Assembly (NCBI GenBank): GCA_009760885.1
Contig: CM019702.1
Location: forward strand, 46,633,550-46,697,549
DNA: 64,000 nucleotides
Direction of reading: 5' to 3'
Source: Achatina immaculata
Lineage: Eukaryota; Mollusca; Gastropoda; Stylommatophora; Achatinidae
The notes under the pieces are model-generated. The model did no database searches, was not told the origin of the DNA, and saw nothing but the letters and a program-made list of their open reading frames with translations. Below are positions 23,642 through 35,425 of the stretch, piece after piece; position 1 is the first letter of the stretch; each line of letters begins with the position of its first letter. The position numbers and the translations under genes were made by a program.

Positions 23642-26541
23642 TCATAAGTCCACCGTGGACTGGTAGGACTTGTAGTATCCACCAGCGTCATGATGATGTT
23701 GCATGACTGGAGGGGAAGAGTCTTTGGACATTGTAAGCGGAGACATCTGAGAATAGGCTCCGTAACCCATGTCATACATAGACTTCATGTCTAGCTTGCT
23801 TTCGGACATGAGGTTGTTGATGGAGAAAGGATGGTTGAAGGAATGGTTGGGGTTCAGCTGGTGCAGGCCTGCTTGCTGGTGGTGGTGATGGTGTGGGTGG
23901 TGCGTGTAATGTCCTGAAGGATGGTAGAGACCTAGAGACTGAGACGTGATCTGGGATCCATAGTCGTGTGGATTAAGGGGTCTCACGTTGGACAGGTCGG
24001 CTGTTGGGGTTATGTGGTGGTAGGAGGGGATGGAGTTTTGAGAGGAGAGAGGTGTGTGGCAGGACACCTGAGGAGGGAGGCTCTGAGCGGGAGGTGGGTG
24101 AGACATCTCTTGGGGATGTGGACTGGAATTCATCACCTCAGATTTCGGTTGTATGGGCGCCGAGGATTGGTGCTGTTGTTGCTGCTGGTGATGGTTCTGC
24201 TGATGGTGGTCATGGGGCCGCGGTGGTGTATGAGGCGCAGCATGAGGCTGACCATGATGAGGATGACCACCAGGGATTGGAGAGCTCATTGGACTGTGAT
24301 CATCACCAGAAGGCATACTTTCATCAGGATTGATTCCCGAATCATCTCTCCCTCGACCAGTGCTCGATGTTTGACGAATCATCTCCTTCTTTGGACACTT
24401 GAACCTCTTTTGGCGCCGCAGGTAACAACCGTTCTCAAACATATTTCCAGAATCTGGGTGCAGAGCCCAGTAGCTTCCCTTACCAGGTCTGTCTGGGGTA
24501 CGGGGGACTTTCACAAAACAGTCATTAAAAGAGAGGCTGTGCCGTATGGAGTTCTGCCACCGCTGCTGGTTCTGCCTGTAGAACGGAAACAAGTCCATGA
24601 TGAACTGATAAATCTCGCTGAGTGTACACATTTTATTCTGCGACTGTTGTATTGCCATGGTGATGAGAGATATATAGGAATATGGAGGTTTGGCGTGCGT
24701 GTATGCCCTTCTGTAATTTTTGTCAGTCCTTGGTCTATTCAATGCGCCATTTCTGTCCATTGACATGAGGTTTGGGTCAAGAGATCTGTTCATACCGTTC
24801 ATGGACGACATTCCAGTCATGGCTGACATCCCGTTCATTCCTCCCATAGGGTTCATGGTTGTCATTGAACCATATCCTCCCATGGCCGTCATTGATCCCA
24901 TCGGACCCATAGATCCCATTCCTCCCATAGATCCCATGCCTCCCATTGTAGTCATACCGCTCATAGCTTGCGGGGAGTATCCCATACTGCCGCCGATAGC
25001 TGACATGGCTGATGGCATTGGGGACATGGAGGGGCCCATTGAGTTCATGCTGCCTCCGTATCCACCTGATGCTATGCCGGTACCTATACCTGTTAATACA
25101 CAAAAATATGCAGTTCTCATTTGACTGTCTTAACAAAACAAAACAAAAAATTATGATTAGAAAATACAAAGGTTGCTTGTACTTGTTATTTTATATTACA
25201 AAGTTTTCGTTTTGCTATGCCTCCAAATGCAAGTTCAACACTTTCTTCACTTAAAAACTGGCAGACATACTAGCACGGCGCTTCTCCCCCCCCCCCCCGC
25301 ATGGAAGTTATAGAAAGGTGTCAGAACGTGCTCTCGCCATCCCTCCCCTCTTTTCCCTCTCCACTCCCTATCCGGCTTACATAAATGCAAGAAAATGTAA
25401 ACCATATTTAGCAATGATTAAAGTTTTGAACATTTTATTTTCATAATAAGGTGGTGGAGCGCACCCTGCATATAAATACTGCAACACAAGAGTATATACA
25501 TAAGCATGTAAGATTACACACCTAAATGACTACAAAAATTACCCATGTAAGATTACACACGTAAATAACTACAAAAACTACACATGTTCTCTATAGGAGT
25601 TTGTATTCTTAACATTTTTTTCCTATCTTTGTAATGACTTACATATATTGTCAACATACTATCTTACATAAAGACTGCATTTCATAATCCTGACATACAT
25701 AACACATACAAACCGTTTATGTCTTAACAACAGTGACATAATCTTTCACACAATCATATGACACCACTCGACACCAAAAACAAAAGACTATCAGCATTCT
25801 ACAGCACGTGACTAGAAAATAGAACTTAAAAGAACTTAACAGTCACTGGAAAACTTAAAGGGGGAAAAAAGAAAAAGGAGACGAAGATGGAAAAAATAAT
25901 TCCCACCGCGCGACACGGGGGATAAAAAGGCAGCATAGTTTGAATTATGATACCAAAGTTTGCAGAAAATGATGGAACCAAGACTGCTGGCCTCTTTCTG
26001 GAAGGCAAATAATGAATGTTTGAATGAACAAGTATTCATCTACTACTCATATGTACATTCTGGCATATGTTCACACATGCTAAATACACAGGCATACAAA
26101 AAGATATGTATAATATTATACATAAGCCAGTAAAATAAAATAAAATAAATCCCCGATTCCATACCATTAAGGCATATTGGGGATACATTGTTAGGCCAGT
26201 ATTTCCACGAGCTTCGGTACATGAAAATCTGATGTGGTCAGTATCACCTGGCCGCATTTATCTTCCCAGATTTCTCTGCTACCCGTTTCTTGAGGCCAGG
26301 TGGACCCCGGGGACTTTTTTACACTATATATATATCACTAGACAGACATTATAATACACATACCTATAACCAAAGTGCACACATATATTGTACAACTCAA
26401 ACTAGACGGTTCTGTGAAAGAACGTTAATTAAAGACAACATCTTTAAATCAAGCACAGTGTAAAGTAGAGGTCATTCTTAAAACAAAAATATCATTACCT
26501 GAAGCCACAGGATCGTAGTGGGGCGGTTTGGACGCGAGCAT
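23642..26541 (-). CDS. FoxA: FoxA (HNF3/fork head) forkhead transcription factor, two coding exons
   Basis: Joined coding sequence: exon 1 26541-26499, exon 2 25089-23642, giving 496 residues. Residues about 146-250 form a complete forkhead (winged-helix) domain, opening with [17 protein letters not shown] and containing the recognition-helix block [13 protein letters not shown] and the wing segment [17 protein letters not shown]. These are FoxA signatures, and the flanking [14 protein letters not shown] is also FoxA-type. The N-terminal arm (about 15-125) is rich in Met, Gly and Ser. The C-terminal half is rich in His, Gln and Pro and carries the FoxA conserved region II core [10 protein letters not shown] (about 434-443). 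Known role of the family: nuclear, sequence-specific, nucleosome-opening activators of endoderm and foregut genes. The start ATG at 26541 has A at -3 and an in-frame TGA 30 codons upstream. No frameshift or missing core residue is seen. The class assignment is firm; orthology within molluscs is inferred. Confidence 0.95.
25090..26498 (-). other. FoxA intron, phase 1, 1,409 bp
   Basis: The donor GTAATG is at 26498 and the acceptor reads TTTTTGTGTATTAACAG, ending at 25090. T-rich tracts precede the acceptor at about 25130-25160. The intron holds a two-copy direct repeat of about 40 bp at 25507-25590 (core catgtaagattacacac), a C-run near 25287-25298, and otherwise AT-rich unique sequence. Introns of developmental regulators often hold enhancers, but no specific site is called here. 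Confidence 0.8.
26499..26541 (-). other. FoxA: FoxA coding exon 1 (14 codons plus one base)
   Basis: This short exon is easy to miss. It encodes [15 protein letters not shown], the last Gly codon being split by the intron. It ends in CAG|GTAATG, a good splice donor, in phase 1, which matches the phase-1 acceptor of exon 2. Joining the two restores an open frame without the ten intron-encoded residues that a naive open frame adds before the Gly-Ile-Gly of exon 2. A short Met-Leu-x-Ser-Lys start is plausible for invertebrate FoxA proteins (recollection, not searched). Confidence 0.82.
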
Positions 26542-26638
26542 GTTGGTCAGTCTGTCTGTGTGACCCGCCGCCACGTCCACACAGCCCGGGTACAGGGAGG
26601 ATGTTGATGTCGACACCGTGATGATGGCTCACTCAAAC
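26542..26638 (-). other. FoxA 5' UTR, possibly the start of an internal exon
   Basis: Upstream of the ATG the frame is open only back to a TGA at 26631-26629, so translation cannot start further 5' in this exon. Just 5' of that lies a splice-acceptor-like tract, CTACTTTTGCAG|GTTTG, with its AG at 26640-26639. If used, this exon starts at 26638 and an untranslated first exon lies further upstream. No TATA box was recognised nearby. Confidence 0.45.
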
Positions 26639-26708
26639 CTGCAAAAGTAGCCGACAGTGATGGGTTAGTGTCACGGCAACACACATTTTACCTGGGGAGG
26701 GGGGGGGG

Positions 26709-26885
26709 CCGCAAGAAAGTGGTTAGTGCATCAGTCTCTCCCGAGCTGACCGGTGTGTTTAAGTCTCGCCCGGGACCTCCTCACTCACCCAGTTGTAGAA
26801 ATGGGTACCTGGTTCTCCTAGGAGCTGGGCTAGGAAATGCCGCCATGTGTTTTGCTGGCTACATCACATTCTACTGTATTAATAT
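26709..26885 (+). mobile_element. Eroded SINE just 5' of FoxA
   Basis: The tRNA-like head survives (agtggttagtgcatcagtct) with a B-box-like gtttaagtctcgcccggga. The body agttgtagaaatgggtacct matches the full SINE. It sits 70-250 bp upstream of the FoxA 5' exon, opposite in strand, and could contribute promoter or 5' UTR sequence. Confidence 0.65.
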
Positions 26886-26964
26886 ATCACACAGTCTGTG
26901 ATCTGCAGCCTTTATTAAGTGATGTGTAGTTGCTTTATCACTTTAGTATTAACTGCCATCTATA

Positions 26965-27197
26965 GAACAAAACAAAGGCACCCCTACAGCACCTTGACCT
27001 GGACACCTCAAGGGAGAAGACACAAACGCAGGCCTTTAGAACCACGGAGACGCACGATACAGGAAGAACCAAAGAAAGCAGGAAAGACATGGTTTGGGGT
27101 ATCCCGGCTTGCTCAAGATAAGGATTGCTTGGTGAAACTTTTGTTGATGCCTTGTACTCCATTGGGAGTACAAAGGACCGATGATGATGATGATGAT
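26965..27197 (+). mobile_element. Degraded LINE 3' end of the family C type
   Basis: The frame reads LTWTPQGRRHKRRPLEPRRR, then KKAGKTWFGVSRLAQDKD, then LGVQRTDDDDDD, the last from a (GAT)n tail at 27180-27197. The TPQGRRxxxRP block, AQD motif and tail match the C-terminal end of common non-LTR elements. It lies about 0.4 kb 5' of FoxA exon 1. Confidence 0.6.
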
Positions 27198-27909
27198 TGA
27201 ACAAAAACAACTATCTGTTCATAACACTGCAATACTGCATATAAACTTGTGGTCCCCAGCTTTTATGTATTTGGTTGGAAAAGTGGTGTTTGGATGCAAA
27301 AGGATCCGAGAACCATTTCTCTAGTGTACAGAGACGGTTATCCAAGGAAACTAGGGTCATACACTGTAGGACTCTTCATCGTGTAATACAGTGTGACAGT
27401 TACCTTCACACACACACATACACACACATATGAATTACAGCTAATTCATGTGTTGTCTTCCACAGTCAGTTCTCACACTGAAAGTCTTGGATTTTATCCT
27501 GCTCTACGTCCACCGCTTCGCTTCGTCAAGATTATTGCCGGTGCTACGCAGTGTGAGAACCCTGCTGAGATCCTGCTTCAAGCGAGCAGATCGTGGAGCC
27601 TTTGGATCTGAGTGCAATAAGGGCAAGATTTTAACGTCTGTTAAACTATTTCTGACAGTTATCCTCATTTTAACACTTCTAGCAGCTAGTCCTTCAGTTT
27701 TACTGCAAGCAGCTGTTGCCAAGAGAACCAGTAAACAAAGCATTAAGAGCTCTACAGGCATCAACAGATGCTGCTCATACATGGTTACCGGTGCAGGGCA
27801 AGTAAAGCTTATATGGTGCTCCGACGTGACGACAGGGAATGTAGACAGACATGCGCAAGTTAAGACACTTAAAAAAAAATGAAATGCAGACTTTAGAAAT
27901 ACATGTATT

Positions 27910-28112
<203 letters not shown>

Positions 28113-28581
28113 GGTAAAGAAGTCCATTTATCATTAGGAGAACACACAAGCAGTCACACACATACACATAACAAACCAGCTGTGTTATACAAAGACAGAA
28201 TGCAAACTGGTCAGAAGAAAGATCTATGGGGAGGGGGGGCGACGCGAAGTGTTGTCTGTGACAAGATATGGGACTTTTCAAGATAACCGATGATCCTTAA
28301 AAATCCAGGTTTACCCAGTAATCTGAACTATGTAGACTGTCCCTGCATATCTAGATTTTTGTTTGAACTGCTTATACCGTTGTCGGGGGTAGGACGCTGT
28401 AGTTAAAAGCCAAAACAACTTATTTCTTGGTCAAAATAAAATCAGGAACGGTATTTGAAACAACTTGCGGTCACACATATTTATTCGTTAAGCCATTGTG
28501 AATGGATTCATAGGCGGTTCGGAACAGAATTTATGAAACTGCATATTCGCAGAAGGGAAATTGTTTTTCGTTTTTGGGGGG

Positions 28582-30050
28582 AATGAATGAATGAATGAAT
28601 GAATGATCTTTATTTTTCAAGGGTAAAGAATTGGGCACGCAGGCCCGTCTTACATTCTGCCCTTCATCACTCCATCTTTCATTCTTCCCACACACTTGAT
28701 TTAGTACAAATATACAAATTAAATTAGGAAAAAAACATATCAAAAGAGTGTAAGATTTAACTACTACATTCAAAGTAAAAGAGAAGAAGTAATTAACGTA
28801 ATAAAATAGCACTCACGCACCCATACATATGCAGACATATATATAAAAAAATACATTGTAAATATAGATCTTCTAACATGTTTTTTTAACAGACATTAAA
28901 ATAATTTCTAACAATATCTAACAAGTTGCTTTTCTAACTATGTCATTTTAGTACTTGATGGTTGGCGAGTCACGTGTTGAGAGAGTGCTGGTTATTTTAT
29001 GGAGGCATATAATTAGAAGTAAGTAAATAATGAAACAGGTTTGAGTTAAAGGATGAAGTATTACCAATGGATTTTAAATGGTAGGGGAGGGTGTTCCAGA
29101 GCTGTACTGCAGAGTATGCAAGGCTTTTCTTGTACAGATCAATCCTGGGTTTAGGAAGAAGACAGTTTTTTTAAACGCTGGCTATGTTTAGTATTATACG
29201 TAAACAGTGACCACAAGTAAGGCGGAGCATTGTGCGACAGAATTCTGTGAACAAACTTAACTTTGTTAAAAATGATTCTATTTTTGAGGGGTAGAATTTT
29301 GAGTTGTTTGTGTTGATCTACAGTCTGTACTGGGTGTTTGTCACAAATAAGATTTAATGCTCGCTTGTGAAGTGAGTGGAGCCTTTTTGTGTTTGAGACT
29401 GATCATCCATCCCAGATTGTGGAACAGTAATCTAAGTGTGTTTGTATGTGTGATATGTAGTATATCTTTCTTGTGTCTTTGTCGATAAAGTGTTTAATTT
29501 TGGCTAATTGGTAAACTTTCTGTGCAATCAAGTTTGTTAGGTTGTGTATGTGAGAATTCCAAGTTAAATGCTGATCAATGATGAGTCCTAAGGTTTTATG
29601 TTCATGAACATTTTCTATTGCCTTAGTCCCAACACAAAGCTGTAGTGAAGTTTTTGTTGCATTCTACAGTTTCTGTCTTGTAGTGATGAGCATGGATTTT
29701 GTTTTGTTGGTGTTTATCAACATACCATTTTTATTACTCCATTTAATCAAACTGTTTATATCACTTTGGAGCGTTGTCTGTAGTTTATTGATGTCATAGT
29801 CACTATTGTAAACAGTACAGTCATCAGCGAAAAGATCACATGAAGAGTGCTTTAAATGTAGTGGTAGGTCTTTAATATATGTAGCAAAGAGAAGAGGACC
29901 AAGAATGGAGCCTTGAGGAATATCAGTATCAACCACAGACGAGCCAGATATTTTGTTTCTAAAGCAAACTACTTGTTTTCTACCTGAGAGAAAAGATGTA
30001 ATAAATTTTGTTAGGTTAGGGTGTAATCTATAGCCTTCCAGCTTTTTTGC
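28582..30050 (-). mobile_element. CR1/Jockey/L2-like LINE (family E), 5'-truncated, about 1.5 kb
   Basis: The minus strand encodes RT motifs in order: LSGRKQVVCFRNKISGSS, then VDTDIPQGSILGPLLFATYI, then LFADDCTVYNSD (FADD catalytic box), then MLINTNKTKSMLITT. The tail side ends with AATAAAGATCATTC, a poly(A)-signal-like motif followed by (ATTC)n at 28583-28608. It differs from families A-D in using FADD and the PQGSILGP box. The 90-codon frame at 29936-29664 is its best surviving piece. Stops and indels interrupt the rest. Confidence 0.8.
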
Positions 30051-30074
30051 AAGAAAAAAAGTTTACCAGAAGGA

Positions 30075-30258
30075 AAAGTAGAAGGGAAAACAGAGAAAGA
30101 GGTCGACAATGATATAAACTAGTGGAGAACACAGAAGGGTGGACCGGACTGAGGTTACCGGGTGCAGTGTGGAAACGATGGAAAGAGCAGCTTGGAGGAT
30201 CATTGTAGCCAATCTTCATTGTGAAGAGGGCAATGATGATGATGATGATGATGATGAA
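30075..30258 (+). mobile_element. Degraded LINE 3' end with GAT tail
   Basis: A decayed basic segment (RRKSRREN, RERGRQ) is followed by a W-x-x-x-L-x-L-P-like stretch, KRWKEQLGGSL, and a (GAT)n tail at 30234-30256. This is the general layout of RTE-type 3' ends. It abuts the 5' end of the family E copy. Confidence 0.45.
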
Positions 30259-30639
30259 ATAAATGAATGCGTTTTATGAGTTTGTTATATTTCTTACTAC
30301 AGTATAATCAATTTGGGCTTTTTTCCAGCTAAGCATTCACATTTTGTTCTTTTGTCCTAGAAGTTCTATTCCCTCCCCCCCCCCCACCCCCCCATAACTC
30401 CCCTCAGATGTTCAGTAAAGTCTTTCCTGTACGTAGATATCACTATTTCTTTCATTAAGCATTCTATACTTCTGTCCGAGTAGAGTATAAGATATTTATA
30501 TTTCAGCTTCCAGCTGCGTCGTTATTCTCCGTGCCACTGGTACTCGTAATAAATCTTATGTTAACAAAAAAAAAAGAAACAATAAATCGTTTCCACGCTT
30601 TTTCACTGTTTAGAGATAGTGCGTTTTGGTAGCCTTATT

Positions 30640-30965
30640 TTCTTGGCTACGAAAGAAAAACACCTTAATTTTTTGGTTATGTAGTAAAAGAACCTTATTT
30701 TCTTGGTTATGAAGTAAAAGAACCTTATTTTCTTGGTTATGAAGTAAAAGAACCTTATTTTCTTGGTTATGAAGTAAAAGTACCTCATTTTCTTGGCTAC
30801 GAAGGATAAGAACTTTACTTTCTTAGCTACGAAGGATAAGAACTTTACTTTCTTAGCTACGAAGGATAAGAACTTTACTTTCTTAGTTACGAAGGATAAG
30901 AACTTTACTTTCTTAGCTACGAAGGATAAGAACTTTACTTTCTTAGCTACGAAGGAAAAGAGCCC
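30640..30965. repeat. Two adjoining 30-bp tandem subarrays
   Basis: Left block unit gttatgaagtaaaagaacct then tattttcttg; right block unit gctacgaaggataagaactt then tactttctta. The two units differ at about 7 of 30 positions, with hybrid units at the left edge and at the junction (about 30770-30800). Frames of YFITKKIRFF (minus) and FLATKDKNFT (plus) arise because 30 is divisible by three. Confidence 0.92.
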
Positions 30966-31279
30966 TTACAATGATGTAGCTTTACAGATCACTGAAGCAA
31001 TAGACATATCGCTGACCTTTGTTCCGAATAAAACATTTGTAGAGTTTTCAGTTCGTGCATTGAGCACATCAAGAAGTACGTAGGGCAACTAGAAATTAGT
31101 TCATCTTTTACAGACAGTTCTCTAACTACGGCGATACACCTAAATTTCATTTCGCAATGAAGATGCTGTGTTTTAACGCACACATACATTAACATAAAAC
31201 AATAAGTCTGTGAACTAATTGACATTATGAGCGCACCTGAGTTTCCAAATACTTCTTCATGATATTGACCACGTGTGGT

Positions 31280-31460
31280 TCGCGGGGTATTAACAGATTG
31301 TCTGCGACCGTGTTATCAATGTGGTTTCAAGTGTCATCTATTGAATAAAAACAATTAAAAGGTTATGGCTTTGCGAAATCACGTGTAAGTTGGAGGCCCG
31401 CAACTTAGAAGTAGTTGGAAAAGTGGTCCTATGATCTGAAAAAGTTGGGAACGATGGCTT
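31280..31460. mobile_element. Fragment related to the MITE at 17570
   Basis: It shares catctattgaataaaaacaa and the right-end pattern tctgaaaaagttgggaac with the 17570 element and with 32930-32960. No clean left terminus was found. Confidence 0.35.
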
Positions 31461-32273
31461 AGAACTCTTTGACTATTTAAACTAAATAAAAACTTACAAG
31501 AACTATCTAAGGGCGTTAGGGGAAAAAAATATGTACAGTGTTCGTTTCTTTATTTTTCTTATCCAGTTATTGCTCTAAAGAGCGGTGAGATCTTTAAAAC
31601 TGTAGAGAGCTTTCGTTCCTGTTAGCTTTCCCATGTCTCTTGAGTCTGTCCTTATATCTGTTGATGCGAACTGTATACTAAATATAAACAGGTCTGCAAG
31701 AAACACAAGGCTGTTTCTACAGACAAACGGCAAAGATTTTTTTCTTCTTTTTTTTTTTTTTGCTTTGGATGTAGAGTTATTCAAGCGAATCTGAAACGAT
31801 TACTATGACAGAGTACGCAAAGAATTCCTAATCTTGTCATCAGTTAAAAGACATAAGAACTGTGTGAAAGTCTGGACGCCATCGATTATAATCCAATACG
31901 TGTACACGAAAAAGACAAACCGCAGCTAAAATTCACCTTACATCACAATGAACGGATCAAAATCCTTATCAGGGAACCTTCACATTCGATGATGAATTTG
32001 CTTCGTAGTGATATGAACATTCGTTCAAGACATGCCATTGGTAAACTAAATCGGACGTACCTGAGAGTGGTATACTCTGAAGTCTAATTGTGAAAACCTC
32101 ATAAAGAATGATAAGTGTAACCGGCAGTCCAGGTGTCGTAGGTGCTCATTATATAGACTCAGAAGCCCAAACCAGTCACCAGGAAAAGAACTGATGGGGC
32201 CGACCTATTTTTTTACTTATAATGGGTATAACTCTGCAGTTATCAGCAAAGATGGTAAATTATGTGAAACTGA

Positions 32274-32305
<32 letters not shown>

Positions 32306-33360
32306 CACTGGAAATTACATAAATCCTTGGTACATTCATGGGAAGTACATTAAAATCATCATAAAACAGGGTAGTGGATTAAACTGAAATCATTTTTTTT
32401 TGGGTTTTTTTTTTAACTATGAAATATCATCCAGTCCAAATAACCTTCCTAACCCACAAGCAGCAATCATAAACGCCATGTCTAATCAAGTGAGATCAAT
32501 TCTCTTTATGCTGTGATAGATGCTTCAGTGACTAAATATAACACACACCAGTCTGCAGTTGTTGCTTTTTTCTTCTTTAAAACCTCAAAACGATAGTTTA
32601 TGAGATATGGCCTAGCAAAATCACGAACATGGACGCATGCTCATGAAATATTTGTTGAATTCCAGTTAGTGGTAATCCTTGCTCCATGATGATGAATGCA
32701 AGAAAACAAGAGGTTCGAAAAAAGACGCCTTTAAACTGACGCCAGCGCAGTAAACTACTAATAAGTCAGTTCCAAAGCTGGATGTTCATGAAGGGTCACG
32801 TGTGGGGGTTCGTGAATCGAATCCAGATGAATACTAGAAATATTCAGGTTTTTGATGCAGTAAAACGCAGAAAGGGGAGTTTGTAAGAGACAGCAGAGAA
32901 TTACAAGAATTGTAGTATTGGCTTCGGGGTCTGAAGTCCGAGAAAAGGTTGGGAACCGCGGAATTGATGATTTGTAATTTGTCCAAGTGGATTACGCTAA
33001 TGGGCAGTCTTTTCAAATACGAGAGCTCATCTTTGATACATCAGAAGCACAAAGGTGATACCTACACTGCCACATGAAAGGTGAGTTATGTAGACTAATG
33101 CACGGCTAAAATGACCAAGCAAAAACATCTCACTGAACAAACAAACGATGGGCATCCTGGCTTACAGTACTCACTTTCCCACAGGCTATTGAATGGACTT
33201 CAAAGCGAAGTGAAATCGATGGTAGGATGAATGAAACTGCGGTCCGCTGAGATTTGAGCAGGTAAACATCAGAAGTACATAGCGTTGACACGCTTCATAA
33301 GCTTCTGTGCGACTCGAACGGGGTGAAAGCAGGATAAAAGGAGAGCTTAGAAATGAATAA

Positions 33361-33790
33361 GGGCGGCTGAGTGGCACAGCGGTTAGTGTATTTGTCTCTC
33401 AATATCGAAGGCCGGTAGTTTCGAACCGACTAGATACACTACTGCCACTGAGGGCTGTAATACTTCATCTACAGCTGGAGAAAGAAAGATGGCCGAGTGT
33501 GGTGGTAGGGAAAGAAAGATTGCCGAGTATGGTGCTAGGGGAAGAAAGATGGCCAAGTGTAGTGCTAGGGGAAGATAGATGGCCGAGTGTGGTGGTAGGG
33601 AAAGAAAGATTGCCGAGTGTGGTGCTAGGGGAAGAAAGATTGCTAAGTGAAGTGCTAGGGAAATAAAGATTGCCAAGTATGGAGGTGGAGAATGAGAGAT
33701 GGCCTGTTGTAATACTGACCACATCACTCTCTAGTGTGTTGACAGGTCAAAGAAAATACGGCCACTAACAACAGAGAGCCCTAGATAAGA
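33361..33790 (+). mobile_element. SINE copy with an internal 30-bp tandem expansion
   Basis: The head (gtggcacagcggttagtgta; gtagtttcgaaccgac) and the distal body (ccctctagtg-like cactctctagtgtgttgaca, then aaaatacggccactaac) match the SINE at 39580-39872. Between them, 33481-33720 is eight 30-bp units (core aaagatggccgagtgtggtg), where the intact SINE has a single related segment (ggaaaggcggccagacgtga). The repeat therefore grew inside the SINE. Confidence 0.75.
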
Positions 33791-34799
33791 CAAGGAAAAT
33801 GAACTAAATTCTCCTGTATTGACTGAGTGAAGATTCTATAAACGGTAGCATATCTTAGGCCTGTAGTTCCTGAAAGAATACAACGTGGTCTCGTATAACT
33901 GTATTCGGACACATATTAGCTGTGCTCAGACTTTTGGGATACCCTGTACATAATATTCTTTGAAAACATACGCTTGATAAGAAATATGTAAACTTTTATA
34001 CAATCTATACTTTTTGGAAACATCAGAGAGACAATTATCACAGGGACATATACAATATCCAACACTGCAAATCACAAGAATTTATTACTAACACCTCTCT
34101 TGGTTCATTGTCTTTAAAACTAAGATTGTTTTAGCAGTCCTTCAAACATTTAGTGTTGAATTTTGACGATGGATTTGGCATGCAAAAAAAAAACAACAAC
34201 AACAACAAACAAACAAACTGGGGAAAGTATGACGAAAAAGAAAAAAAAACATCAAGGATTAGCGATCACTAGATTTAGACAGCGACTTACAACACTGCCT
34301 TGGCTAATCGTCTTCAACCTCATGATAAAATACTGTCTGAAAAGTGGCAGCAATAAGATTTTCATATCTAAGCTGAGCAGAAAGTATTGTAACAAGTGCC
34401 AATGCTACCGTTCAGGCAACTAGGCAACCACATAAGACGCAGACCTCAGTGGGGATAGTACTAAACATTGAAGGGCAGTAGTTTACATATAGTTTTTATA
34501 TATATTTTTTTCAGTAGAGGAGAGACTGAATTTTATGTATTGACACAAAACAGCCTCCCAAACAGCGAGCGAGTTAATATGAAAGTATAAAGCAAATAGC
34601 TTTCAGCATATAAACTGTGAAGCAACATAAATGTAACTAAAAGACGCAACATTTTTAGTATCAGGCGTCCTGCATATTTTAGATCAAGCCCTTACTCTCA
34701 GAAGTTAGGATCTAGATGAGGTGGAATATTACGCTTATGTATACTAGAGTAATACTAGTCTAATAGTTCGTGTAACTGTAACAGAGAGTAAGTCTCTTT

Positions 34800-35038
34800 G
34801 TTCCTGTAACTCATTCATTCATTCCTTTGCATGTCCCTTGCGGAACTTTGCCTCCCAAACAGCACTCCTGTAGGCCTCTCGGTTGTGAGCAAGATGGCCT
34901 GCTGCTGCTGCATCCATTTCCAGATCATCAACGATGTCTTGCAGCCATCTTCGTTTCGGTCTTCCTCTTTTTCTTTTTCCCATTATGTATCCTTCCAATA
35001 CGGTCTTCTCTAAATTATCATGACGTTTAATGTGGCCA
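34800..35038 (-). mobile_element. LINE family D 3' end
   Basis: Minus-strand 3' end of the family seen at 46845-47392: ggcctctcggttgtgagcaa and gatcatcaacgatgtcttgc on the plus strand are shared. The tail is (ATGA)n, seen as cattcattcattc at 34812-34825. The encoded GKRKRGRP-type basic segment is frame-broken. Confidence 0.65.
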
Positions 35039-35232
35039 AAATAACTATTTTGACTAAATACAAATGTTTACAAATAAGAAACAACGAGACTTTCACACAA
35101 CAAAGTAACAGAACACAGCTTTGTATGAAAGCTCGAAAAAAAAAAAATAGATAATGCACTTGTGGATGTGAGAGAATAAAATGACTGTGACACACCTGTG
35201 ACTTGAACCACAGACTCAGGTAAGACCATCTA

Positions 35233-35425
35233 GTCAAGAGAGCACAGCGCACTAGTAGACTTCGCTATCGTGTCAAGGGAGCACAGCGCACTAGTAGACT
35301 TCGCTATCGTGTCAAGAGAGCACAGCGCACTAGTAGACTTCGCTATCGTGTCAAGAGAGCACAGCGCACTAGTAGACTTCGCTATCGTGTCAAGAGACCA
35401 CAGCGCACTAGTAGACTTCACTATC
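35233..35425. repeat. 39-bp tandem repeat, five units
   Basis: Unit core gtcaagagagcacagcgcac then tagtagacttcgctatcgt; units are almost identical. Confidence 0.93.

Larger units (their letters stand above)
31090..34799. other. Non-coding stretch with SINE and MITE fragments
   Basis: Outside the MITE fragment at 31280 and the SINE at 33361, only (GAAA)n at 32275-32305 and A-rich runs near 34180-34250 stand out. Confidence 0.45.

Noticed and set aside
23966..24763. 265-codon plus-strand frame opposite FoxA
   Set aside because: It is a shadow of the FoxA coding exon; its sequence has no domain logic and the minus strand encodes a complete forkhead domain.
24777..25169. Alternative FoxA start in the intron ([10 protein letters not shown]...)
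   Set aside because: The residues before the Gly-Ile-Gly are encoded by the intron 3' end, with a good acceptor TTAACAG at 25090, and a matching-phase upstream exon exists.
27448..27882. 144-codon plus-strand frame
   Set aside because: No recognisable domain, overlapping open frames on both strands and no clear splice or start context; kept as non-coding.
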